Of a stretch of DNA of 64,000 nucleotides, positions 8,938-16,511 are shown piece by piece. A model generated the notes under the pieces. That model worked only from the letters and a program-made list of their open reading frames with translations. It was not told the origin of the DNA and did no database searches. The position numbers were made by a program, and so were the translations under genes. This stretch comes from Chromobacterium alkanivorans. GTDB lineage: Bacteria > Pseudomonadota > Gammaproteobacteria > Burkholderiales > Chromobacteriaceae. The stretch is taken from assembly GCF_016937655.1 (NCBI RefSeq), contig NZ_JAFHKL010000008.1, positions 124,001 through 188,000 of the forward strand, read 5' to 3'. Numbering within the stretch: the first letter of the stretch is position 1; each line of letters begins with the position of its first letter.

Positions 8938-10743
8938 GTGGCGAAACCGGTTTTTGACTACAAGGCGGTACTGGCCTCCCTGCCCAATCTGCCCGGCGTG
9001 TATCGAATGCTCGACGCGTCGGGCAGCGTGCTTTATGTCGGCAAGGCCATCGATCTGAAGCGGCGGGTCAGCTCCTACTTCCAGAAAAACGATCAGTCGC
9101 CGCGCATCCAGTTGATGGTGCGCCAGATCGCCAACATCGAAACCACGGTCACGCGCTCCGAGGCGGAGGCGTTGATCCTGGAAAACAATCTGATCAAGGC
9201 GCTGACGCCGCGCTACAACATCCTGTTCCGCGACGACAAGTCCTATCCCTATCTGATGCTGACCGGCCACGCGTTTCCGCAGATGGCCTATTACCGCGGC
9301 GACCCCAAGCGGCCGAACCAGTATTTCGGCCCGTATCCCAACGGCTACGCGGTGCGCGAAAGCATCCAGATCCTGCAAAAGGTGTTCCGCTTGCGCACTT
9401 GCGAGGACGCGGTGTTCTCCAACCGCTCCCGTCCCTGTTTGCTGTATCAGATCAAGCGTTGTTCCGGCCCCTGCGTCGACCATATCTCCAAGGACGACTA
9501 CGCGCGCGACGTGGCCAGCGCGGTGGCCTTCCTGCAAGGCCGTCAGAGCGAGCTGATCGACGGCCTGACCCAGCGCATGATGGCGGCGGCGGAGGCGATG
9601 GAGTTCGAGCAGGCGGCGGAGCTGCGCGACCAGATCCAGGCGCTGGCGCGAGTGCAGGAGAAGCAGTTCGTTTCCAGCAACTCCAGCCAGCAGGATTGCG
9701 ATGTGGTGGCCTCGGTGCAGCAGGAAGGCATGCTCTGCGTCAATCTGGTGATGATTCGCGGCGGCCGGCATCTGGGCGACAAGAGCTTTTTCCCGGTCAG
9801 CGGCGAGGAGGGCGAACTGGCGGACAGCCTGGAAGCCTTCCTGGCCCAGCATTATCTGGGCGCGCCCTTGCCGCCGGCCATCATCATCAACGGCGAGATT
9901 TCCGACACCCTGCGCCAGCACCTGGAGCGGCAGGCCGAGCGCAAGCTGGCCATCGCCAGCAATCCCATAGGCGAGCGGCGGGTGTGGCTGGAAATGGCGG
10001 AGAAGAACGCCGTGCTGGCCATCATGCAGCGGGCCAACAGCAAAGCCACCCAGAATCAGCGGCTGGCCCAGCTCAACGAGGTGCTGGAGCTGGAGGGCGC
10101 CGGCCGCTTCGAATGCTTCGACATCAGCCACACCATGGGCGAGGCCACGGTGGCGTCCTGTGTGATCTACGACAAGGGCGCGATGCAGCCCGGCGAATAC
10201 CGGCGCTACAATATCGAAACCGCCAAGCCCGGCGACGATTACGCCGCGATGCGCGAAGTTCTGTCACGTCGCTACGGCAAGCTGGCGGCGGGCGAGGGCA
10301 AGTTGCCGGACGCGGTGTTCATCGACGGCGGCAAGGGGCAGGTGGGCGTGGCCTTGGAGGTGTTCGCCGAAATCGGCCTGAACCTGCCCATCGTCGGCAT
10401 CGCCAAGGGCGAGGAGCGCAAGCCGGGGCTGGAGACGCTGATCCTGCCGTATCTGGACAAGAGCCTGCAGCTGCGGCAGGACCATCCGGCGCTGCACTTG
10501 ATCCAGACCGTGCGCGACGAGGCCCACCGTTTCGCCATCACCGGCCACCGCGCGCGGCGCGCCAAGGCGCGCACCGCGTCCACGCTGGAGGAGATTCCGG
10601 GCGTGGGCGCCAAGCGTCGGCAGCAGTTGTTGATGCGCTTCGGCGGCCTGCGCGGCGTGGCCGCCGCCAGCATGGACGACCTGGCCCAGGTGGACGGTAT
10701 CAGCCGCACGCTGGCGGAGAAGATTTACAACGCGCTGCATTGA
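8938..10743 (+). CDS. uvrC: UvrABC excinuclease subunit C
   Basis: A 601-residue nuclease that makes both incisions during nucleotide excision repair. The GIY-YIG domain is at about 15-95 ([20 protein letters not shown]), and the UVR motif interacting with UvrB is near 205-240 ([18 protein letters not shown]). The UvrC RNase H-like domain follows ([19 protein letters not shown]), and the C-terminus has helix-hairpin-helix repeats ([20 protein letters not shown]). Translation starts at a GTG immediately after the stop of the DUF4124 gene. pgsA follows, as in many proteobacteria. Confidence 0.97.
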   Translation: MAKPVFDYKAVLASLPNLPGVYRMLDASGSVLYVGKAIDLKRRVSSYFQKNDQSPRIQLMVRQIANIETTVTRSEAEALILENNLIKALTPRYNILFRDDKSYPYLMLTGHAFPQMAYYRGDPKRPNQYFGPYPNGYAVRESIQILQKVFRLRTCEDAVFSNRSRPCLLYQIKRCSGPCVDHISKDDYARDVASAVAFLQGRQSELIDGLTQRMMAAAEAMEFEQAAELRDQIQALARVQEKQFVSSNSSQQDCDVVASVQQEGMLCVNLVMIRGGRHLGDKSFFPVSGEEGELADSLEAFLAQHYLGAPLPPAIIINGEISDTLRQHLERQAERKLAIASNPIGERRVWLEMAEKNAVLAIMQRANSKATQNQRLAQLNEVLELEGAGRFECFDISHTMGEATVASCVIYDKGAMQPGEYRRYNIETAKPGDDYAAMREVLSRRYGKLAAGEGKLPDAVFIDGGKGQVGVALEVFAEIGLNLPIVGIAKGEERKPGLETLILPYLDKSLQLRQDHPALHLIQTVRDEAHRFAITGHRARRAKARTASTLEEIPGVGAKRRQQLLMRFGGLRGVAAASMDDLAQVDGISRTLAEKIYNALH

Positions 10744-10855
10744 TTGCCGGCGCGCCATCGTTTATACACTGTAACCATCGCTGTGCGTCCCGTTGTGGCT
10801 TGGGGCGGACGCGCAGTTTTTGACCGAGCCGCAAACAATAAGATTACTGATACCG

Positions 10856-11437
10856 ATGCCCTTCAATTTGCCGATATTCCTGACCTGGCTCAGGGTTGCC
10901 CTGATCCCTATCTGCGTAGCGGTGTTCTTTTTGCCGGATTCCGTGCTGCTGCTGCAAAGCCGCAACCAGGTAGGGGCCGCCATCTTCGCCTTGGCGGCGA
11001 TCACCGACTGGCTGGACGGCTATCTGGCGCGCAAGCTGGGCCAGACCTCGGCCTTCGGCGCCTTCCTGGACCCGGTGGCGGACAAGCTGATCGTCGCCGC
11101 CGCGCTGATCCTGCTGGTGCAGATGGGGAGAACGGAAGGCTGGATGGCGATGATCATCATCGGCCGCGAGATCGCCATTTCCGCGCTGCGCGAATGGATG
11201 GCCGAGATGGGCACCCGCAAAAGCGTGGCGGTGGCCTATATCGGCAAGCTGAAAACCGCCGCGCAAATGGTGGCCATCCTGCTGCTGCTGTACGCCGGCC
11301 CGCTGCTGCCGGGGGTTTCGACATTAATTTTGGGCAACGCCTTCATGGTGGTGGCGGTGATTTTGACTTTGTGGTCAATGGTTTATTACCTGAGGATGGC
11401 CGCCAAGGAGTTCTCCGGGAAAAAAATTGATGTTTGA
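10856..11437 (+). CDS. pgsA: CDP-diacylglycerol-glycerol-3-phosphate 3-phosphatidyltransferase
   Basis: A 193-residue integral membrane enzyme that makes phosphatidylglycerol phosphate, the precursor of phosphatidylglycerol and cardiolipin. It carries the CDP-alcohol phosphatidyltransferase motif DG-x2-AR-x8-G-x3-D-x3-D at about 54-76 (DWLDGYLARKLG ... FGAFLDPVADK), with several transmembrane helices around it. The start is placed at MPFNLPIFLTWLR, the conserved N-terminus; the open frame extends a little upstream. The uvrC-pgsA order is widespread. A tRNA array follows. Confidence 0.95.
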   Translation: MPFNLPIFLTWLRVALIPICVAVFFLPDSVLLLQSRNQVGAAIFALAAITDWLDGYLARKLGQTSAFGAFLDPVADKLIVAAALILLVQMGRTEGWMAMIIIGREIAISALREWMAEMGTRKSVAVAYIGKLKTAAQMVAILLLLYAGPLLPGVSTLILGNAFMVVAVILTLWSMVYYLRMAAKEFSGKKIDV

Positions 11438-11441
11438 AGTG

Positions 11442-11469
11442 TTGACAGTGATCGATAAATCCTTATAAT
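11442..11469 (+). promoter_or_regulatory. consensus sigma-70 promoter of the tRNA array
   Basis: A perfect -35 box TTGACA (11442-11447) and a perfect -10 box TATAAT (11464-11469) are separated by 16 bp. The promoter begins four bases after the pgsA stop and drives the tRNA-Gly/tRNA-Cys array starting at 11536. Confidence 0.85.
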
Positions 11470-11535
11470 TCGCATCTCTCAGCGCTGCTCCAGCAGCAGC
11501 GAAGAGAAAGCAGAAGTATTGCAGCAGTTTTGAAA

Positions 11536-11611
11536 GCGGGAATAGCTCAGTTGGTAGAGCGCAACCTTGCCAAGGTTGAGGTCGCGAGTTCGAGCCTCGT
11601 TTCCCGCTCCA
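11536..11611 (+). tRNA. tRNA-Gly(GCC), copy 1
   Basis: A 76-base cloverleaf with CCA encoded. The anticodon GCC is at 11569-11571, and the acceptor stem is GCGGGAA/TTCCCGC. It is the first of four identical copies. Confidence 0.97.
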
Positions 11612-11637
11612 AATCCTCTGCAATAGCATTATGCGAC

Positions 11638-11713
11638 GCGGGAATAGCTCAGTTGGTAGAGCGCAACCTTGCCAAGGTTGAGGTCGCGAGTTCGAGCCTC
11701 GTTTCCCGCTCCA
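11638..11713 (+). tRNA. tRNA-Gly(GCC), copy 2
   Basis: Identical in sequence to the copy at 11536. The spacers before and after it are similar to each other (both contain an ATAGCATT-type core), which suggests recent tandem duplication. Confidence 0.97.
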
Positions 11714-11740
11714 TTATCTTCTGCGATAGCATTGTGCGAC

Positions 11741-11816
11741 GCGGGAATAGCTCAGTTGGTAGAGCGCAACCTTGCCAAGGTTGAGGTCGCGAGTTCGAGC
11801 CTCGTTTCCCGCTCCA
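11741..11816 (+). tRNA. tRNA-Gly(GCC), copy 3
   Basis: Third identical copy, with CCA encoded and the same GCC anticodon. Confidence 0.97.
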
Positions 11817-11846
11817 TCCCCCCAATGCTTGTCGTTGCAGTACACT

Positions 11847-11922
11847 GCGGGAATAGCTCAGTTGGTAGAGCGCAACCTTGCCAAGGTTGAGGTCGCGAGT
11901 TCGAGCCTCGTTTCCCGCTCCA
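11847..11922 (+). tRNA. tRNA-Gly(GCC), copy 4
   Basis: Fourth identical copy. The spacer before it differs from the first two, so this copy is probably the older one. Confidence 0.97.
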
Positions 11923-11962
11923 AATTTAAGTCATCAGCCCAGGTTGGTGATTCGCCGGTAAC

Positions 11963-12036
11963 GGCGGGGTAGCAAAGTGGTTATGCAGCGGATTGCAAAT
12001 CCGTCTACGCCGGTTCGATTCCGACCCCCGCCTCCA
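11963..12036 (+). tRNA. tRNA-Cys(GCA)
   Basis: A 74-base cloverleaf with CCA encoded. The anticodon GCA is at 11995-11997. It is the last gene of the array before the terminator at 12040. Confidence 0.97.
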
Positions 12037-12039
12037 GTC

Positions 12040-12072
12040 AAAGCCCCGTAAGTCAAAGACTTGCGGGGCTTT
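12040..12072 (+). terminator. terminator of the tRNA array
   Basis: A 15-bp stem (12040-12054 with 12058-12072, one G-T wobble) has an AAA loop and a T-rich tail. Its right half belongs to the 34-bp direct repeat that bounds the islet. Confidence 0.8.
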
Positions 12073-12085
12073 TGCTTTGTCCTGC
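12052..12085 (+). repeat. left direct repeat bounding the islet
   Basis: This 34-base stretch begins GTCAAAGACT and ends GGCTTTTGCTTTGTCCTGC. A near copy lies at 14238-14272, with differences confined to about six central bases. It overlaps the terminator after tRNA-Cys. Confidence 0.75.
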
Positions 12086-12834
12086 TTCTGCTGTCACAAC
12101 TACCGAATCCCTACTTTTTCCCGTCGATTTCAGCCCTCAACCACTCGCTCAGAGCGGCGAACCACGCGTAGGCTATAGTTTTTGCCGGCTACGCTAGTTT
12201 GTGTGGCCACAAAATGCCTGCGGCCCGGAGGCGTCTGCCGCAAAGGCTTGCGGCTGTGCTCAGTGCTCCTGATCCTTGAACAAGAGGGGGACGAGTAGCA
12301 GGTGATGGGGGCTCTCCTGTGTTGCCGGTTCCATCGTTTCTCGTGGGGGGTAAAAGGGTGCGCAGCCGAATGGCTGCATTCTCAAAGGTTTGGGGGGGGG
12401 CTAATGCCGGGGAGGCGGATGGGAGTGCCCAAGGCCTCTGCTTGATTCCGCTTACTCAACCTGCGGCAACCCGACCAAATCAGTCGGGCTTGGACCTGTA
12501 TCGGTTTGGCCGGGCTCGGCAAGTTGCGCATCCGTGTCTGGATGTGCATTCCACTCTACTCAAGCTTGCTTGCTCATTGATTTTCCTGTGGTTATCAGAA
12601 AATTTTATTAGTGGCTCTTAGTGTGTAACTTGACGCTCTCCTCTGGATAGGGTGTACTCATGGGCATCCCTAGTGAATGGTGGTTGCTAGGATAAAAGAT
12701 ATCCAGAATTAACTGTGCCTACGTGCAAATGATTTACATCGCATAGCTCGAGTTAAAATAATAATAGATTTAAAAAGCACGAGCGTAACCCGCTCTAATG
12801 TCTGTCAACAAAATGCACAAAAGGATGATAAGTT
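12086..12834. other. non-coding left part of the tRNA-Cys/tRNA-Leu islet
   Basis: About 750 bases contain no open frame with credible coding character; the longest, 12319-12621, shows no recognisable domain and poor codon bias. Composition shifts from GC-rich near 12150-12540 to clearly AT-rich after 12550, unlike the surrounding chromosome. The last ~150 bases probably hold the promoter of the oxygenase gene. It may be degraded mobile DNA. Confidence 0.5.
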
Positions 12835-13662
12835 GTGAATGCACAAGAGAAAATTACACTGGCTATTTTGAATAAAATTAAGGAGTCCGCAGAGTCGATT
12901 AAGCAGCAGTGGCATAATCCTGAAGGAACGGAAACAAGACACTTCGTTATTGATGGTCTTCTCGAGCCTGAATTGTGCGAGAAGATTTATAATGCCTTTC
13001 CCAGGGATGGGAATGGTTTTTTTGATCGAGAGTCCTTTCGTGAGAAAAAGAAAACATCTGCAGACCTAAGTAGCTACGATAAAGTGTTATCCGACATTAC
13101 TTACGCTCTCCAAGACAAAAGAGTTGTTGATCTGTTGTCTGAGTTCGTTGGCTTTACCGGAATTGACCCAGACCCACACTTGTATGCCGGTGGGTTGTCC
13201 ATGATGTTCCCTGGGGACTTCCTGAATCCTCACATAGATAATAGCCATGATGGAGATCGTCTTCGTTACAGAAGATTGAACTTGCTCTACTATGTGTCGC
13301 CAGAGTGGAAGATCGAGAACGGAGGTAACCTAGAACTATGGAACAAGGATAAAACACAGCCCAAAACCATTACAGCCCTGACAAATAGACTGGCCGTAAT
13401 GGAAACCAATAAAACAAGTTGGCACTCTGTGAGTCCCGTTGTTGTGGATCGCCCACGTTGTTGTGTATCAAACTACTACTTCTCAAAAAATTCTCCTGAC
13501 GATACTGAATACTTTCATGTCACTTCCTTCACTGGGAGACCTGATGAAAGTATCAAACGTTTTGTAGGAACTGCCGACAATGCGCTGCGGAATTTCGTGT
13601 CTAAGGTATTAAAAACAGGGCGAGGAAAGTCGCTTATAAATAAGAAAATAAATAACGACTAA
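12835..13662 (+). CDS. 2-oxoglutarate/Fe(II)-dependent oxygenase (prolyl-hydroxylase-like)
   Basis: A 275-residue soluble protein with a double-stranded beta-helix oxygenase core. The iron ligands are HID (His133, Asp135) and a distal His in TSWHSV (His197). An arginine at 206 or 208 would hold 2-oxoglutarate, and GGNLELWNKD (163-172) is typical of prolyl-4-hydroxylase-like members. It starts at GTG with AAGGA upstream. Base composition and codon use are far more AT-rich than the flanking genes, which points to horizontal transfer. It is the only credible gene of the islet between two tRNA genes. Relatives modify proteins, small molecules or glycan precursors, and the substrate here is unknown. 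Confidence 0.82.
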   Translation: MNAQEKITLAILNKIKESAESIKQQWHNPEGTETRHFVIDGLLEPELCEKIYNAFPRDGNGFFDRESFREKKKTSADLSSYDKVLSDITYALQDKRVVDLLSEFVGFTGIDPDPHLYAGGLSMMFPGDFLNPHIDNSHDGDRLRYRRLNLLYYVSPEWKIENGGNLELWNKDKTQPKTITALTNRLAVMETNKTSWHSVSPVVVDRPRCCVSNYYFSKNSPDDTEYFHVTSFTGRPDESIKRFVGTADNALRNFVSKVLKTGRGKSLINKKINND

Positions 13663-14237
13663 GAGCTGCCGACGGCATTGGTTGATAAGCCGTAAGGCTG
13701 TCAATGAGTAAGCATGGACGAAGTGAAATGCATATTTAGGCTCGGTGCGAGGTCTATCGAGCCAGGCCAACAGTCTCAATTGATTTGATGTATTGCTTAG
13801 ATGGGTCAGCAAAAGTCAGGTGGAGACGATCCTAGAGTCTTGACCTTGCCAATTGCATATTTCTCGCCAGCAACTCCTCTTAATCGACCAAAGCCGGGGT
13901 TCTTGGGTAAGCCTGTCCAAGCGGTGTCGGTGGGTAGGATAAATATGACGCCACTGAGGACTGTCTGTCTGATCATATCGCTGCAGACAAGCTTTGACAC
14001 AGTGTTGAGGGGCTTGGGTAGCCATAGCTGTAACTCATTCCATGGCTGTTTAGGTAACAAGTTGGCGTCCCCTGACTATCCCAAGTCAGGTTGCCAACTT
14101 GTTCTGCTGATTTTTGTAGCTGTCCGTAAGCGTTTTCGGAGTGTTTTTGTCTGTAGTTTCTTGAGTTTTGCGAGTATGTGATGGGGTGGGGAGCCGTATA
14201 TGTCCGTTCAGCTTTGACTTTAGCTTCCACTCCGAAG
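13663..14237. other. non-coding right part of the islet
   Basis: About 575 bases have no convincing gene. Short frames on either strand, such as the minus frame at 13806-14060, show no recognisable domain and could be decayed remnants. The most ordered feature is a two-part hairpin at 14056-14103. Confidence 0.45.
14056..14103. repeat. two-part long hairpin
   Basis: The outer arms AACAAGTTGGC (14056-14066) and GCCAACTTGTT (14093-14103) pair perfectly over 11 bp. The inner arms CCTGACT (14071-14077) and AGTCAGG (14084-14090) pair over 7 bp. There is no U-tract, so it is not an obvious terminator. It could be a recombination or structural site of the islet. Confidence 0.55.
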
Positions 14238-14272
14238 GTCAAAGACTGTGAGAGGCTTTTGCTTTGTCCTGC
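14238..14272 (+). repeat. right direct repeat bounding the islet
   Basis: Near copy of 12052-12085 in the same orientation. It begins GTCAAAGACT and ends GGCTTTTGCTTTGTCCTGC, 61 bases before tRNA-Leu. The left arm of the terminator present at the tRNA-Cys side is missing here. Confidence 0.75.
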
Positions 14273-14333
14273 CCATCGCCGCCCCGGTTTGCCAGCGACG
14301 CGGCTCTGGGATAGAATCGCCGTCTCTTTGCCC

Positions 14334-14418
14334 GCCCCGGTGGTGAAATTGGTAGACACAAGGGACTTAAAATCCCTCGACTTCGGTCGTGCCGGTTCGA
14401 TTCCGGCCCGGGGCACCA
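14334..14418 (+). tRNA. tRNA-Leu(TAA)
   Basis: An 85-base class II tRNA with a long variable arm and CCA encoded. The anticodon TAA is at 14368-14370, and the acceptor stem is GCCCCGG/CCGGGGC. It was probably contiguous with tRNA-Cys before the islet arrived. Confidence 0.96.
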
Positions 14419-14449
14419 TTACGGCGAAGCCGTCCTAGGGACGACGATG

Positions 14450-14481
14450 ACCCGCACAGCGTAGCGCTGGGCGGGTTTTTG
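14450..14481 (+). terminator. terminator after tRNA-Leu
   Basis: A GC-rich hairpin (ACCCGC pairing with GCGGGT, plus an inner AGCG/CGCT stem) is followed by a T-run. It also lies just past the stop of the converging GntR gene. Confidence 0.7.
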
Positions 14482-14498
14482 TTTAGGGCTCCTCCTCC

Positions 14499-15233
14499 TC
14501 ACAGCTGCACCTCGAACTCATAGAGATCGCTGCGGCACAAGACCTCGCTGAATTCCAGTACTTGCTCCGCCGCGTTCAAGCTGGTTTGCAGGATGCGCAG
14601 CAGCGGCGTGCCGGCCTGGACATGCAATAAGGCGGCGCTGTCCTGGTCCGCCGCGCAGGACGCCAGGCGGAAATGCTTGCGGCCGATCTCCACGCCATGT
14701 CGTTCCCACCACTGATATAACGAGTGTTCCAGCCGCTCAGGCTCGGGCAGGTAGGCCAGCGGGATATAGGTGGTTTCCAGCGCGGCCGGCGTGCCGTCCA
14801 TCAGGCGCAGGCGACGCAGCTTGGCGATGTCCGCGCCGGCGGGCAGCCGCAGTAGGCCGGCGATGGCGGCCGGCGCGCGTTCCCGCCGTCGCAACAGCCA
14901 TTGATTGGCCACGCTGCCGCCGCTGCGCAGCACTTGTTCGGTGAAGCCCCCGCTGTCGTTGAGCGAGTAGCGGAAAGCCTGGGCGACGCGCGTGCCCCGG
15001 CCTTGCTGGCGGGTGATCAGCCGCTTGCGCTCCAGCTCCGCCATCGCCTTGCTGATGGTGACGCGCGACAGCCCCAGTTTCTCCGCCATCAGCCGCTCGG
15101 TGGGCAGGAAAGCCCCTTCGGCCAACTGATGCCGCCGGATGGCTTGCTCCAGCGCGCCGGCGATCAGCAGGTAGCGCGGCGTCGCGTCGGACCGCTGCAG
15201 GCTGGCGGACAGGCATTCCAGAATATCGCTCAT
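14499..15233 (-). CDS. GntR-family (HutC/UTRA subfamily) regulator
   Basis: A 244-residue repressor-like protein. The N-terminal winged helix-turn-helix (about 20-85) contains LPTERLMAEKLGLSRVTISK. The C-terminal UTRA effector domain (about 100-240) contains ETTYIPLAYLPEPERLEHSLYQ-like sequence. It is divergent from the ADP-ribosylglycohydrolase/NCS1 permease/PfkB kinase operon, the position occupied by yegW next to yegTUV in enterobacteria. It most likely represses that operon until an imported ligand or its phosphorylated form binds the UTRA domain. Confidence 0.9.
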   Translation of the reverse strand: MSDILECLSASLQRSDATPRYLLIAGALEQAIRRHQLAEGAFLPTERLMAEKLGLSRVTISKAMAELERKRLITRQQGRGTRVAQAFRYSLNDSGGFTEQVLRSGGSVANQWLLRRRERAPAAIAGLLRLPAGADIAKLRRLRLMDGTPAALETTYIPLAYLPEPERLEHSLYQWWERHGVEIGRKHFRLASCAADQDSAALLHVQAGTPLLRILQTSLNAAEQVLEFSEVLCRSDLYEFEVQL

Positions 15234-15330
15234 ATCGTGTGAAAACTCCTGTGCGTGCGCGTTCCAGTCTAAATCAATGCCGGCGGTAACGGGGAGGGCG
15301 GGGCCAAGCCTTGTGGCATGCTTTCCTGAT

Positions 15331-15354
15331 CAATAGTATGGTTATGTACTATTG
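15331..15354. promoter_or_regulatory. candidate GntR operator
   Basis: The perfect 8-bp arms CAATAGTA (15331-15338) and TACTATTG (15347-15354) are separated by 8 bases. They lie in the gap between the GntR gene and the operon it faces. The arrangement fits a dimeric HutC-type repressor. Confidence 0.6.
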
Positions 15355-15490
15355 GATTTGCATTGGACTTATCATGCGATGCCAATCGGATTCCTTGGGG
15401 GCCTGTTCACCGTATCGCGCGACGCGCGGCGGAATTTGAACAGGTCCTTGGACGGGCTCCGGCGTTGGCATCCTGGCGGAGAGACGCGGT

Positions 15491-16507
15491 TTGACGATGA
15501 TTAGCAAGGGCTACCAGTCCATTCTCGGGGCTCTTTACGGGCAGGCGGCGGGGGATGCGATGGGCATGCCCTCCGAGTTGTGGCCGCAGCGGCAGGTGCG
15601 GGCTTTCTTTGGCTGGATCGATGATTTCCTGCCCGGCCCCGCGGAGAATTTCGCCGCTTCCGAGTTCGTCGCCGGCGAGTTCACCGACGACACCCAGCAG
15701 GCCATCGCCTTGATGGACGCGCTGATCGCCGCGGACGGCGTGGTGGAGCCGGAGCGCATCGCCGCCAACATCATCGCCTGGGCCGAAGGCATAGACGCCT
15801 TCAACAAGAACATTCTGGGACCCAGTTCCAAAGCCGCGCTGAGGGCTATTTTGTCCGGGCAGTCCATAGACTCGCTGGGCGCCAACGGCGTGACCAACGG
15901 CGCGGCGATGCGGGTGGCCCCCTTGGGCTGCGTATTGCCCAGCGGGGACCGGCAGGCCTTCGTCCAGGCGGTGCGGCTGAGTTGCAGTCCCACCCACCAG
16001 TCCGATATCGCGGTGGCCGGCGCCGCGGCCGTCGCCTGGGCGGTGTCGCGGGCGGTGGAGGGCGCGGATTGGCCGAGCATCAAGGCCGAGCTGCCCGAAA
16101 TCGCCGATCTGGCGCAGCTGGAGCGGGTGACGACGTTCAGCCCCTTGCTGAGCCGGCGCCTGGCCTGGGGCTTCGAGCTGGCGGAGCGTTTGCGCGGCCA
16201 AGACGATGCGGCGGTGGTCGCCGAGCTGTATCACACGCTGGGAGCCGGCATGGACACCATAGAGTCGGTGCCGACCGCCCTGGCCCTGGTGGACTGCGCG
16301 CAGGGCGATCCGCGCCGCTGCGCGGTGCTGGCGGCCAATCTGGGCGGCGACACCGACACCATAGGCGCGATGGCGACCGCGGTGTGCGGGGCGCTGCGCG
16401 GCGCGGACGCGTTGCCGGCCGCATGGCGGGAACGCATCCGGACAGTGAACGGCGTCGATTTTGAATCTTACGCGCGGGCTTTGAGCGCATTACGGTTTAG
16501 GGGGTGA
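15491..16507 (+). CDS. ADP-ribosylglycohydrolase family protein (YegU-like)
   Basis: A 338-residue all-helical ADP-ribosylglycohydrolase. The metal-binding motifs are visible: FTDDTQQ near residue 68 and GGDTDTIGA near 285. Family members hydrolyse N- or O-glycosidic bonds of ADP-ribose to proteins, DNA or small molecules, and some act on other nucleoside-like glycosides. The TTG start lies 7 bases after GGAGAG; an ATG two codons later is the alternative. It is the first gene of an operon with a purine/cytosine-type permease and a sugar or nucleoside kinase, which suggests glycosidic-bond cleavage during salvage of an imported nucleoside. Confidence 0.88.
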   Translation: MTMISKGYQSILGALYGQAAGDAMGMPSELWPQRQVRAFFGWIDDFLPGPAENFAASEFVAGEFTDDTQQAIALMDALIAADGVVEPERIAANIIAWAEGIDAFNKNILGPSSKAALRAILSGQSIDSLGANGVTNGAAMRVAPLGCVLPSGDRQAFVQAVRLSCSPTHQSDIAVAGAAAVAWAVSRAVEGADWPSIKAELPEIADLAQLERVTTFSPLLSRRLAWGFELAERLRGQDDAAVVAELYHTLGAGMDTIESVPTALALVDCAQGDPRRCAVLAANLGGDTDTIGAMATAVCGALRGADALPAAWRERIRTVNGVDFESYARALSALRFRG

Positions 16508-16511
16508 GTGG

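Noticed and set aside
11536-11922. CRISPR-like pattern of four identical repeats with short spacers
   Set aside because: The repeats are 76-base tRNA genes with conserved cloverleaf and CCA ends, the spacers are related to each other, and no cas genes are present.
11530-11972. Overlapping open frames with repeated peptide GIAQLVERNLAKVEVASSS
   Set aside because: They are translations of the four identical tRNA-Gly genes, not proteins.
12319-12621. Plus-strand open frame of 100 codons in the islet
   Set aside because: It contains a long G-run and has no recognisable domain or coding bias.
14056-14103. Integron attC site
   Set aside because: The hairpin has GTTGGC and GCCAAC in the opposite order to the R'' and R' core sites, and no integrase or cassette array is present.
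13973-14419. Minus-strand open frame of 148 codons
   Set aside because: It runs antisense through tRNA-Leu, a common source of false genes, and shows no domain or codon bias.
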